IMG/VR virus record: IMGVR_UViG_3300035698_009183
Location: 1-23,647 of that record
Reading direction: 5' to 3' (one strand)
DNA length: 23,647 bases
Origin: a virus
Shown: one piece after another, positions 8,601 through 15,608 of the stretch
Layout: every line of letters starts with the position of its first letter
Position numbering within the stretch: the first letter of the stretch is position 1
The notes under the pieces: model-generated
Databases searched by the model: none
What the model was told of the DNA's origin: nothing
What the model saw: only the letters and a program-made list of their open reading frames with translations
Translations under genes and position numbers: made by a program

Positions 8601-11600
8601 GAAGTCATTACTGAAAAGCAATGGAGTGAGGTTTCTCGCCTTATTGGTTCTGAACTTAGTAAAGATCAGGACAGCATCATAACAGAAAAACAGATGGGAG
8701 ATTTCCTATCTAAGCATAGATATATGGATTACGACGTTATTACCGAAAAACAATTGCCACAACAAGATGGAGATCTATCTCGCTGGGCATACACGTTTGA
8801 CGGTAAGAGACTAGTTAAAGCAGCTATGGACGCTATCGCGGATACCATTGCTAACTACAACAAGACGCCTGCTGAAATAGCTAAGGCTGCTTCTTTTCTT
8901 AACGACAGTCCAAGAAACCTTGACAAAGCCTCAATGCTCGTACTAGTAAACGCAATGCCTACTAAGAAAGACATTAGACAGGCATCAAGAAGTAAGTACA
9001 CTTACTTCTCCAAGTTGGCTAACCAAGCTGTTGAGACACCAACTGCTATTGATTCACTTATACTTAGTGTTAGCGATAACTTGTCAGACTTGAGTGCAGA
9101 TGATGTTTTGCAGGCTGTTAAGCATGTTGTGTCTAGTGAAAAGGGCATGAAACAGGCAGAGTCGATTGCTAAGAATAAGCTCGGTTCAAATACTGGTACT
9201 GAGAAAATTACTGATAAAACTTCTGCATTCGATCAAGCTATCGTAGAACTTGATAGACCAGAAGATGGTATATACCAAGTCCGTGCTGGCGTATCAGAAA
9301 TTGGAGCAGATCCTACAGACAAAAAGGCATTCTTGCAAGCAACTGAAAAGTTCGCAAACGATGCCATCGGTGATTCTGGCATTAAGGTAGCCATTACTAA
9401 AGTTGATCTTGACGAAGAGTCTGGCATACTTATTGCTACTGCAAAAGACGTTAATTCAATGAATGATACAGAAAAAGAAGCTTATGCTCAATTTATAGAT
9501 GCTCCAATTAAGCCAAGAAACCTGTCGAGATCTAAGAGAGACGCTCGCAGAGAAATGAGAAACGAAGGCGACGAGATTATGCCTGACGATATTGGTGGAG
9601 ATGAAAGTCTAATAGACGAATTATTCCCAGAAGACGAAATTAGGAATCGTAAAGTTCCTATTAAGGGAAAATCGAGACCTGGACGCTTTGCATCCAACAG
9701 AGTTAAGACCGTAAAACAAGCTCAGATGCTTGGTGGTGAAATGGGTGGACAAGGTGGAGCGGCTCAGGCACCTGGTGCTGGAGCAACATTACCATCTGCA
9801 CCTCCAGAAGAAGCTCCTCTTGAGAGTTTCGAATCTACTGATCTTGGAGATGATCTTGGAGTGGAAGAAGAAGATTTTCAACCTAAGCCTCCTGGATCTG
9901 TTTGTCCAGTTTGTACTAGTCAAGATGTTGATATAATCAAAGGCGAAGGCAAATGTAATAACTGTGGTTCAGAATTTAATTACAAAATTGCTCTTGAAGT
10001 TACCATATGGGCTGACTTCATGGATAACTCTGTAGATGATGGTGACAGCGAAGAAGATGAACTTGGATTGGAAGGTGAAGGATTTGAGTTACCAGAAGCT
10101 GAGGCTCCTGCACCAGAAGCTGTAGCACCAGAAGCTGTAGCACCAGAAGCTACTGGAGTTCCTGCTGCTGCAAGCGTAGACAACAATAGTGTAGAGAAAT
10201 ATGCTTTTGCTTCTATGACCAAGATTACACCTGAAAGAATAAAAATTGCTGCCGACGCTAGCGTTAAATTGGGTAGCGTTAGCCCAATGACTGGTACAAC
10301 GCAGACAATTGATTTAGGAAACGGTGAACATATTTGTTTGGATACTGGTACAAAGTACAAAGTATCGTTCGTTGTTGATTCTAAGAATCCTAAGAATATA
10401 TATGCACAATGGTCATGGACTCCAGATGATGCTATTCTCGATTGCAAGAATTGCTCAAAGACTAAGACAGACTTTACTAAAGCTCTTACTTCATATGGCA
10501 AGACAGAAAAAGAGTTTGATGCCATGTCAATGAAAGAAAAAGGTATTGTTATTGTCGCAATGAAAAAAACTAATCTTCTTAAGACAGTCAAAACAGCAAG
10601 TAAAGATACTTCTGTTATAGAACGTATGCAAAAGGTTGCTGCTCAATTCCCAAATTTCCCAGAGGAAATTTGCAGAGAAAAGATCTATCGCAGATTCGGT
10701 GCCGATGCTGTAGCGTTGAGCGGTCCATACGAAGGCGAGAATCTAGCAGAAGCGATCATCAAGACTCTTAAGAAAGCAAATGTATATTCCAACAACCTCG
10801 CAGTCAAGGTCGCAGCAATTTGGTGTGACAAGGATGGCGCTGACGAATGTCTAGAAGACAGAGTTAGAGAAGGTTTTGATATTAAACAAGCATCACTTGT
10901 TTGTAATACGATGAAAGCTAAGTATGCTCAGTTTGATGACATCGTTGCTGACGATTTGGCTGATGACTTCGGACCAGAGGAAGAAGAGAACTTTGAAGAA
11001 CAAGAAGGTGGAGACTTCGAGGAAGACTTCGATCCATTTGAAGATGAAGAAAGCGAAGACTTTGACGAAGTTGATGAAGGGTTTGAAGGAATGGAAGGAA
11101 TGGAAGAAATGGGAGAAGAGACAGTAACTATTGAATTACCAGCAGAAGTTGCAGAAGCAGTTCAAGAAGCAGTTGATGTATCACTAGGTGCTGGTGAAAC
11201 TGAGATAGATGTAGAAATTGGTGGACCAGAAGAAGGCAATATCGACATAATTGAAGAAGGCGATGAAGGTGATATTGAAGGTGATATTGAAGGTGATATT
11301 GAAGGTGAAGATGACTTTATTGAAGAGTCTACAGACGGAGAGATAGAAGACGTTGTCGATGATGAAGTTGAGAAAGACATGCAAGGACCGTTAGGCGCAG
11401 ACAATATGGGAGACGGTCCCATGGTCAGCGACAACGTCGGTATGGAAGACAGCATGGATGTGAAAAACTTTGAGAATAAAGGAGGAGTTGATCCTCAAGT
11501 AGAAGAACAAGAACAACAAGGTCGTAGTTTTAAAGAAAGCGATCCAGAAGAATACGCACATGCATCTACAGATGACAACGTAATAAGAGAATCAGAATCA

Positions 11601-12698
11601 ATGAAACACGGACACATAAATAAAACGAACGAAATCAACCTTGACTTGTCTATGGTACAAGCTGTTTTGGATAAGCAGGCTACTGACATTGGATTGCAGA
11701 GTGCTCAAGATACTGCAACAGATTATAGCGGTTCTTCGACAATCGGTGATGAAGATAGTTTCACCGCCGACAAACCATCTGCTCCAAGCGGTAAGGCAAC
11801 AATGGGCGACGAATCACCAGATCTTCAGAAACAAGATAAGGCGTCGGCTCCAACATCAGATGCTAGGATGGGAGACGAAGGCGACGATCTAAAACCTGAA
11901 TTGGACGACAAAGCAACTGGTGGCGAAGAAGGTGCTGGTAACTCAAAAGCAGCTTCTACGAGAGATAGAACAAATTCACTCGCTGATGGTATTATAAAGA
12001 ACCTAAAAGAAGCAGAAGAAAAAGTAGTTAGAAAACAAGTTCAGGATGATGAAGATACTAAGCCTTATAGTGGTGATAGCTTCATGGGTAACGAAAAAGA
12101 ATCCATTGGAGATATCCCAGAAGCAAAAACGACTCCAGACGGAACCCCAGAGGATCAACAGTTCTTAGGTAATGAAAAAGAATCTATTGGCGACAAGCCT
12201 GATTCAGTTAAAGATACACCAGACATTCCTACCAGCGACGACAGAATTGGTGGGGAAACTGATAATGATAAGATAGCCCCTGAAAAAGAAAACGAAATGA
12301 CAGGGAATATAGAAGGTGGAACATTCGGTAGTTCCGAAAATGGGTCCAAAGTTCACAAGGAAGCTTTCCGCATAGCTGGACGAATGCTACAAAAGAATAT
12401 GATTGAAGCAAATGGTCTAGAAACTAAAGTGAAAGAACTTTCTAAATACGAACTTAATCAGTTGAGCGACATCGAAAGAGGAATGTTCAACACTAAAGGA
12501 CTCGACGCTCCATCAGGCGGCTCAGAGCAAGCCGTGATCGTAAGTGAAGCGAGTACTGAAAAAAATACCATTGAGAGACATGCCAGTCAAGAAGATAACT
12601 TGGTTGAAACGCTTCAGGGTATGTTCAGCTTACAAAAACGAGTCGATGCTGCTCAGACTGACGATATGACAGAATTAAGAAAAATATACGGTAGATAA
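5685..12698 (+). CDS. Prohead maturation protease fused to a giant scaffold (2337 aa, one intein)
   Basis: Residues 1-150 plus those after the intein (151-562) match head-maturation serine proteases: GVPVFCNHQND (predicted catalytic His97), GIYIISRVDRIAYPQLARSIEEG, and GSSMG (predicted Ser148) rejoined to CSVTASICSICHN. Cysteine clusters follow (YCSCIK, CPICG, CHNC), then coiled coil, a Q8 tract, six VI[T/L]EKQ repeats (residues 896-1023), a zinc ribbon (CPVC...CNNC, 1407-1427), very acidic low-complexity blocks, six [I/M/L]G[D/N/G]E repeats and a helical C-terminus ending LRKIYGR. The spliced product is about 1925 residues, far longer than usual protease-scaffold fusions. Expected role: internal scaffold that is digested during capsid maturation. 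Start chosen at ATG with AGGTAAC upstream. Protease assignment is good; functions of the middle are inferred. Confidence 0.82.
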   Translation: MALHKKANTHNNTIMLPLNKPDWPEYQLKYASIDKMQEPDLGGFDLEAEIEKHPDNLFIKILAIVKDEVNDNGDAFSETELIKATDSFVGVPVFCNHQNDDIEKARGIVIHSWYDKQAGGIYIISRVDRIAYPQLARSIEEGIVLGSSMGCFRGNMRVLMSDGSYRPIKEIKKNDKVITHKGNIKKVKNVQIHTDKTNTDIYKIKVEGLPNEIHVTGEHPFYLLKKQDHCFITGEHIGTRKGRREDNNNSQNYRRRVKRGVYQKEEYKTALKDGLLDLHDFGWEKTKNLSVGDMVTFPISNMEIDSEDATIEKARLIGYFLAEGSYLKYKGRRTAVEFNINLTEEKDTLGREIISLLRYVFKGYRNEPWIQERPKRNTYMVRLYGTEVVEWFYKYCNEYSHKKYMPEECLFWPKEIQKHILGAWINGDGTRRRVYHPRSGKKQENITSTTTSEQLHYQMKFITSRLGIYSTTDQVTERAIKRNRKPYYTLVFGSRESVKLNDVLSDSRKVSENNIKSQFRCADNYMVMPIKNISTEYNDQQVFNIEVEDDHSYIVEGVAVKNCSVTASICSICHNCASVADEYCSCIKERKNKKVSSKVKCEYHNSPIKLEGYEDVCPICGATERESKKNEYKNAQIFEHNFGIKFIEDSFVVNPACHNCLVQEIFNKTEFEKKVASLKEKVQGLAKVACSSGTCNLDPIIIKAAGKQELDELGQVMEILEKVAKSMMSQKEYVSMQYVSDVVETMASIQSYFDELTEMGYGQIPSPMITGEENIELPKSSDDIAEQSQQQQQQQQPLPSPPQLQPTSQGGFETQDVGSGIGTVTKPKLSEKKKDFIQKSSNLIKKLSELNERLNSQEITTQIGKDYKESQMADKNKTGQESTDLNKVASEHSTDVITEKQLPEDQGGGARTEEIRPVILEKQLNNPSEYKKDGLVGSLEGPMDRWGTYEVITEKQMSSVNKECVARWVDYPEVITEKQWSEVSRLIGSELSKDQDSIITEKQMGDFLSKHRYMDYDVITEKQLPQQDGDLSRWAYTFDGKRLVKAAMDAIADTIANYNKTPAEIAKAASFLNDSPRNLDKASMLVLVNAMPTKKDIRQASRSKYTYFSKLANQAVETPTAIDSLILSVSDNLSDLSADDVLQAVKHVVSSEKGMKQAESIAKNKLGSNTGTEKITDKTSAFDQAIVELDRPEDGIYQVRAGVSEIGADPTDKKAFLQATEKFANDAIGDSGIKVAITKVDLDEESGILIATAKDVNSMNDTEKEAYAQFIDAPIKPRNLSRSKRDARREMRNEGDEIMPDDIGGDESLIDELFPEDEIRNRKVPIKGKSRPGRFASNRVKTVKQAQMLGGEMGGQGGAAQAPGAGATLPSAPPEEAPLESFESTDLGDDLGVEEEDFQPKPPGSVCPVCTSQDVDIIKGEGKCNNCGSEFNYKIALEVTIWADFMDNSVDDGDSEEDELGLEGEGFELPEAEAPAPEAVAPEAVAPEATGVPAAASVDNNSVEKYAFASMTKITPERIKIAADASVKLGSVSPMTGTTQTIDLGNGEHICLDTGTKYKVSFVVDSKNPKNIYAQWSWTPDDAILDCKNCSKTKTDFTKALTSYGKTEKEFDAMSMKEKGIVIVAMKKTNLLKTVKTASKDTSVIERMQKVAAQFPNFPEEICREKIYRRFGADAVALSGPYEGENLAEAIIKTLKKANVYSNNLAVKVAAIWCDKDGADECLEDRVREGFDIKQASLVCNTMKAKYAQFDDIVADDLADDFGPEEEENFEEQEGGDFEEDFDPFEDEESEDFDEVDEGFEGMEGMEEMGEETVTIELPAEVAEAVQEAVDVSLGAGETEIDVEIGGPEEGNIDIIEEGDEGDIEGDIEGDIEGEDDFIEESTDGEIEDVVDDEVEKDMQGPLGADNMGDGPMVSDNVGMEDSMDVKNFENKGGVDPQVEEQEQQGRSFKESDPEEYAHASTDDNVIRESESMKHGHINKTNEINLDLSMVQAVLDKQATDIGLQSAQDTATDYSGSSTIGDEDSFTADKPSAPSGKATMGDESPDLQKQDKASAPTSDARMGDEGDDLKPELDDKATGGEEGAGNSKAASTRDRTNSLADGIIKNLKEAEEKVVRKQVQDDEDTKPYSGDSFMGNEKESIGDIPEAKTTPDGTPEDQQFLGNEKESIGDKPDSVKDTPDIPTSDDRIGGETDNDKIAPEKENEMTGNIEGGTFGSSENGSKVHKEAFRIAGRMLQKNMIEANGLETKVKELSKYELNQLSDIERGMFNTKGLDAPSGGSEQAVIVSEASTEKNTIERHASQEDNLVETLQGMFSLQKRVDAAQTDDMTELRKIYGR
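6135..7370 (+). other. Intein 4 in prohead protease (412 aa, with LAGLIDADG endonuclease)
   Basis: Starts at Cys (CFRGNMRVLMSDGSYRPIKE, block A) directly after SSMG, and ends VEGVAVKN followed by Cys at 7371. Block B is IHVTGEHPFYLL. Endonuclease motifs are LIGYFLAEGSY and ILGAWINGDGTR, acids intact. Block F is VFNIEVEDDHSYIVEG. The penultimate residue is Lys instead of His, a deviation at a residue that normally assists Asn cyclisation. The coding is more AT-rich than the flanking extein. Confidence 0.92.
8049..8072 (+). repeat. (CAA)8 trinucleotide repeat coding polyglutamine
   Basis: Eight uninterrupted CAA codons inside the scaffold gene, followed by a Pro-rich stretch (PLPSPPQLQPTSQ). 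A pure codon run can change length by slippage without loss of frame. It probably forms a flexible linker between the protease part and the repeat-bearing scaffold part. Confidence 0.9.
8370..8753 (+). repeat. Six VI[T/L]EKQ protein repeats in scaffold
   Basis: Copies begin at 8370, 8436, 8535, 8604, 8676 and 8736: VITEKQ, VILEKQ, VITEKQ, VITEKQ, IITEKQ, VITEKQ. Spacing is 20-33 residues. The codons differ between copies (Ile as ATT, ATC, ATA; Thr as ACA, ACT, ACC; Lys as AAA, AAG), so the amino-acid motif is kept by selection rather than by recent duplication. The hydrophobic-x-Glu core resembles the (I/L)xE sites cut by T4-type prohead proteases. Confidence 0.88.
10110..10154 (+). repeat. 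15-base tandem repeat (APEAV) in scaffold
   Basis: Two full copies of GCACCAGAAGCTGTA and a third diverging in its last codon, coding APEAVAPEAVAPEAT. A partial related unit lies just upstream (10091). It is an Ala/Pro/Glu linker after an acidic block. Confidence 0.85.
11265..11308 (+). repeat. 12-base tandem repeat (EGDI) in acidic scaffold region
   Basis: Three perfect copies of GAAGGTGATATT plus a partial fourth, coding EGDIEGDIEGDIEG. Perfect copies imply recent expansion. The surrounding 10930-11400 is one of the most acidic parts of the scaffold. Confidence 0.9.
11739..12260 (+). repeat. Six degenerate [I/M/L]G[D/N/G]E repeats in scaffold C-terminal region
   Basis: Copies begin at 11739 (TIGDE), 11799 (TMGDE), 11865 (RMGDE), 12081 (FMGNEKESIGD), 12162 (FLGNEKESIGD) and 12243 (RIGGE). 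Spacing within each group is 20-27 residues. Each copy is followed by Asp/Lys/Pro-rich sequence. Function unknown; a regular short binding motif in disordered scaffold is plausible. Confidence 0.75.
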
Positions 12699-12718
12699 TA
12701 TTCAAAGGAGAATAAAAC

Positions 12719-13264
12719 ATGGCTTTAATTCCTAGACAACACGTAGTTGCACTTAACTTGCCAGTTGACCCAGATTGGGACTTCACAATAGATGGCACAA
12801 TTGAAGCAGGTTTGTTTGTAGACCTTGACGCGAATGGTTATGTTCGCGCAGTAACGGTCGCTGGCAATCCTACAATTGGTTTTGCAGGCGATAATCTTTC
12901 CAACGCTGGTGGTGGCACTCCTTACGCTGCTACTTTGGCAATGGGCGCAAATGGTGCTGGTTCGCAGTCAACACAGAACAGAGTTTCTGATTTTTACAAT
13001 GAAACCCTAGCTTCTGGATTGATGACTGTTTATCAGGGTGGTGGACGTTTCTTCACTGACCAGTATGCTGATATAACATTCACTACAGGCGATGCAATTT
13101 ATGCAGCAGTCGGTGGAGCAGCTACAAATGTTGCTGGCGCAGGCTACCAGATTGGTATCTGTGCTGCAACTCCATCCGCTTATCCAAGTGGTGTTCCTGG
13201 TACCGATACGGTTGATAATTCTATCAGCTTGGGTACGTATCTTGACGTTATCCTTATCCACTAA
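12719..13264 (+). CDS. Candidate capsid decoration / head structural protein (181 aa)
   Basis: ATG follows AAAGGAG by about 8 bases. The protein is rich in Gly, Ala, Thr and Val, lacks charged clusters, and has the character of a beta-rich virion protein: DWDFTIDGTIEAGLFVDLDANGYVRAV opens it and LGTYLDVILIH closes it. It sits between the protease-scaffold and the major capsid gene, the usual place of a cement or decoration protein in many tailed phages. I do not recognise a specific family, so the role rests on position and composition. Codon use is richer in GC than the flanking endonucleases, similar to the capsid gene, which suits a highly expressed virion protein. Confidence 0.7.
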   Translation: MALIPRQHVVALNLPVDPDWDFTIDGTIEAGLFVDLDANGYVRAVTVAGNPTIGFAGDNLSNAGGGTPYAATLAMGANGAGSQSTQNRVSDFYNETLASGLMTVYQGGGRFFTDQYADITFTTGDAIYAAVGGAATNVAGAGYQIGICAATPSAYPSGVPGTDTVDNSISLGTYLDVILIH

Positions 13265-13359
13265 AAGTGGCTGAGCCTAACTAAACTTAAATTAATAAAA
13301 ATAAACTTTAGAACTTTAGGACTTGGAATAAGAACCTAGAGGCTAACAAGGAGAAAAAA

Positions 13360-14235
13360 ATGGCTTTAGCAAAAAATTCACTGACTGACAATCAAAAAGA
13401 AGAAATCATCGCCCAAGCTTTGAACACTGAAGAAGGTCGTGTGGCTCTTGCCCAGGCAATGGTCGAACCTATACGAAGAAGTTTGGAGTATCAGGCTGTT
13501 GGACGTAAGCTTTTGATGGTTGACGAACTTCCACAGGGTGCCTTGGCTCGTTACGAGCGTGATGTTGCTGCAATAGCACACATCGTTGCACGTAGAGGTG
13601 CTGTACCGGATCAGATCCAAGAAGGCGAAGAAATTCTAGTCCCTACCTTCGAAATCGCTGCCCACCCAACCGTAAGGTTGTCCGAGATTAAGGCTCGTCG
13701 ATTCTACATCGTTGATCGTGCCCAGATCAAGGCTAAGGAAGCTATACAGAAGGAAGAAGATACGAATATCTTCAACGCTCTTAGAGCTGCTGCAACCAAC
13801 CTTGGAACCCAAATCGTAACTAGTGTTGGAGTATTGACGACTGCTGCCCTTAACACAGCATTTCGTCTCATTGAGCAGCATGATCTTGTTGCTACTAAGA
13901 TCGTTATGCATGCTAACCAGTATTCTACGGTTAGAACATTCGGCAAGGACTTCTATGACGAAGCAACAACTCGTGAAATTATCACGACTGGACTGTATGG
14001 TCATCTTTGGACTGCCGATATCCATGTTTCATCCAGACAGAGAACCGACGAAGTCCTAGTAGTCGCTTCCCCTGATACGGTTGGAGCGTTCCCAATCAGA
14101 CAGGACATAACTGTTCTGCCTGCTGATGATCCTAAGAAACTTCGATTAGGTTGGGTCATCTACGAAGAAATCGGTATAGTAATCATCAATGATTACGCTA
14201 TCTCGCTGATTGAGATTGTAACTGCTGGTTCCTAA
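13360..14235 (+). CDS. Major capsid protein (291 aa, HK97-fold expected)
   Basis: ATG follows AAGGAG by 7 bases, the clearest ribosome site in the window. The sequence shows a helical N-terminus (LTDNQKEEIIAQALNTEEG...), then LLMVDELPQGALARYERDV, VPTFEIAAHPTVRLSEIKARRFYIVDRAQ (E-loop/P-domain like), TREIITTGLYGHLWTADIHVS and a C-terminal beta section ending LIEIVTAGS. This pattern is that of major capsid proteins of large tailed phages, and the place directly after protease-scaffold and decoration genes agrees. The length of 291 residues is short to normal for the fold. It is followed by a strong terminator, as expected for the most abundant transcript of the head operon. Confidence 0.85.
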   Translation: MALAKNSLTDNQKEEIIAQALNTEEGRVALAQAMVEPIRRSLEYQAVGRKLLMVDELPQGALARYERDVAAIAHIVARRGAVPDQIQEGEEILVPTFEIAAHPTVRLSEIKARRFYIVDRAQIKAKEAIQKEEDTNIFNALRAAATNLGTQIVTSVGVLTTAALNTAFRLIEQHDLVATKIVMHANQYSTVRTFGKDFYDEATTREIITTGLYGHLWTADIHVSSRQRTDEVLVVASPDTVGAFPIRQDITVLPADDPKKLRLGWVIYEEIGIVIINDYAISLIEIVTAGS

Positions 14236-14265
14236 GTAGTCTAGCTTAGATTAGTTTGTAAGTTA

Positions 14266-14303
14266 AGAGATACAAGTCATTTATGGCTTGTATCTCTTTT
14301 TAT
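14266..14303 (+). terminator. Rho-independent terminator after capsid gene
   Basis: A perfect 11-bp stem AGAGATACAAG / CTTGTATCTCT with a 10-base loop, followed by TTTTTATTTT. It closes the head operon 30 bases after the capsid stop. Confidence 0.88.
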
Positions 14304-14569
14304 TTTACACTTATGATGAATCTAATAACACGATAGATGAAAAACTTTGGTATCTTAGAAATATGATGTATGAAAAAGTATAAATATGATACATGAAGAT
14401 GTATTTAAATTATATTTATACTAGAAGACAGGGTTGACACCACATAACAGAATTAACTTTTCATTTTAATACAATCACAAATTCAAATCTTTTTTCGGTT
14501 CCTTCTTAATATGATATACGAAGAGATATGAAAAAATATATTTAAAATTTATAAAGGAGATAAGGTTGA
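14304..14569. other. AT-rich intergenic region with AATATGAT repeats
   Basis: No gene of convincing length. It holds three copies of AATATGAT (14360, 14383, 14508), each followed by a variant of (A/G)YAYGAA and an A/T-rich tail, giving loosely repeated units. A TATAAATA octamer lies at 14379, and a lone TTGACA at 14434 has no well-spaced -10. This may be the regulatory or insertion-flank region for the endonuclease genes downstream. Confidence 0.55.
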
Positions 14570-14614
14570 ATGTCGATATATAATAGTAGACCTAAATTAA
14601 AGGAACAGAAATAA
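14570..14614 (+). CDS. Possible 14-residue leader peptide
   Basis: ATG at 14570 is preceded by AAAGGAGATAAGG and encodes MSIYNSRPKLKEQK. Its TAA stop overlaps the next ATG as TAATG, the layout of translational coupling. The downstream endonuclease ATG has only AAAGGAAC some 13 bases away for its own ribosome site. It could be a coupling leader that keeps endonuclease output low, or the remnant of a gene broken by the endonuclease insertion. Too short to judge by sequence alone. Confidence 0.4.
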   Translation: MSIYNSRPKLKEQK

Positions 14615-15606
14615 TGAGAGAGCAACCACACTACACAGATTTGCTTACTAAGAAATTTTTTATAGAGCATTACATAGAGAAAAGAATGTCTTATCCCAAA
14701 ATACGAGAGATGCTATTGAAACAAGGATATAATATTCATGTTGGAACACTATATAATTACGCCAAGAGACTTGGTATAGGAAGAACAAGGTCAGAAGCAA
14801 AAATCAATAGATCTAAGAACCCACTAGATTGGACAAAAAACTATATGACAGACGATATATTAGAATGTATAGATGGATTTTTACTTGGTGATGGATGTAT
14901 ACAACTTGAGTACAGAAGTAAAAAAAACGTAGGAAGATTATCTTGTGGACTACAATATGAAGAATTTTGTAAGTATTTAATTGGTCATTTTCCAGAATAT
15001 ATGTCTACTAGCTCAAAATATGATAGAGAATCCATGAGCCTTGGATATATATGGGAGGGAAGAACTAGATTCCATCCTGATCTATATATTCAACGACAAA
15101 GATGGTATATTAAAGACGAAAAAGATAACAAAACAAAAAAACAGCCACCCAGAGACATTAGAATAACACCTAAATCAGTTATGATGTGGTATCTTGGAGA
15201 CGGGTCTCTTGTTAAGACTAAAAAAAACGCTATTACTCTAAGACTGTCTACAGACGGATTCGATAAAGAAAAGAACATATTCTTAGTTGAAAAATTGCAA
15301 GAAAAAAGAATAGATTGTTATGTGAATGGAGACAATAGGATACAGATCAGGACTGCTGCTGTTCCTGCTTTCTTTGATTTCATTGGTAGGAAGTCTCCTG
15401 TAAAGTGTTATGATTATAAGTTTGACTTACCAGAATGGAGATTTGAATCAAAAAGAATGAGCGTTGTTGCAAGTGAGTTAGGAATCGACTATAATAGACT
15501 ATCTTACTGGGTTAAATCTGGGAAAGTTCCTTGTTACAGGATTACTCCGAAGGGTAGACCTAGATTCTTGCCAGAGCACATAGAGAAGATAAAGGAAGTA
15601 ATTTAA
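14614..15606 (+). CDS. Free-standing LAGLIDADG homing endonuclease (330 aa)
   Basis: Two endonuclease motifs are visible, IDGFLLGDGCI near residue 90 and MMWYLGDGSLV near residue 190, each with the catalytic Asp. The N-terminus (FIEHYIEKRMSYPKIREMLLKQGYNIHVGTLYNYAKRLGI) is a helix-turn-helix of the kind that adds DNA contacts. A second helix-turn-helix lies at the C-terminus (MSVVASELGIDYNRLSYWVKSGKVP, then TPKGRPRFLPEHIEKIKEVI), resembling a MerR/excisionase-type reader. No intein splicing blocks flank it, so it is free-standing and would spread by cutting an allele lacking the insertion. It is followed two bases later by a second, unrelated homing endonuclease. Confidence 0.88.
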   Translation: MREQPHYTDLLTKKFFIEHYIEKRMSYPKIREMLLKQGYNIHVGTLYNYAKRLGIGRTRSEAKINRSKNPLDWTKNYMTDDILECIDGFLLGDGCIQLEYRSKKNVGRLSCGLQYEEFCKYLIGHFPEYMSTSSKYDRESMSLGYIWEGRTRFHPDLYIQRQRWYIKDEKDNKTKKQPPRDIRITPKSVMMWYLGDGSLVKTKKNAITLRLSTDGFDKEKNIFLVEKLQEKRIDCYVNGDNRIQIRTAAVPAFFDFIGRKSPVKCYDYKFDLPEWRFESKRMSVVASELGIDYNRLSYWVKSGKVPCYRITPKGRPRFLPEHIEKIKEVI

Positions 15607-15608
15607 AA

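Noticed and set aside
8370-8753. CRISPR-like or DNA-level repeat array
   Set aside because: The repeats are conserved as protein with synonymous differences and lie in frame in a structural gene.
11162-11455. Antisense frames opposite the acidic scaffold region
   Set aside because: Ser/Pro/Ile-rich mirrors of GAA/GAT codon runs without ribosome sites.
13636-14025. Antisense frames opposite the capsid gene
   Set aside because: No ribosome site, no known pattern, and a confident gene on the other strand.
14379-14386. TATAAATA as a T4-type late promoter
   Set aside because: A single octamer in very AT-rich DNA with no gene directly downstream; chance is a sufficient explanation.
14434-14475. 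TTGACA with a downstream -10
   Set aside because: Nearest -10-like hexamers are 25-30 bases away; the 16-18 base window has no acceptable match.
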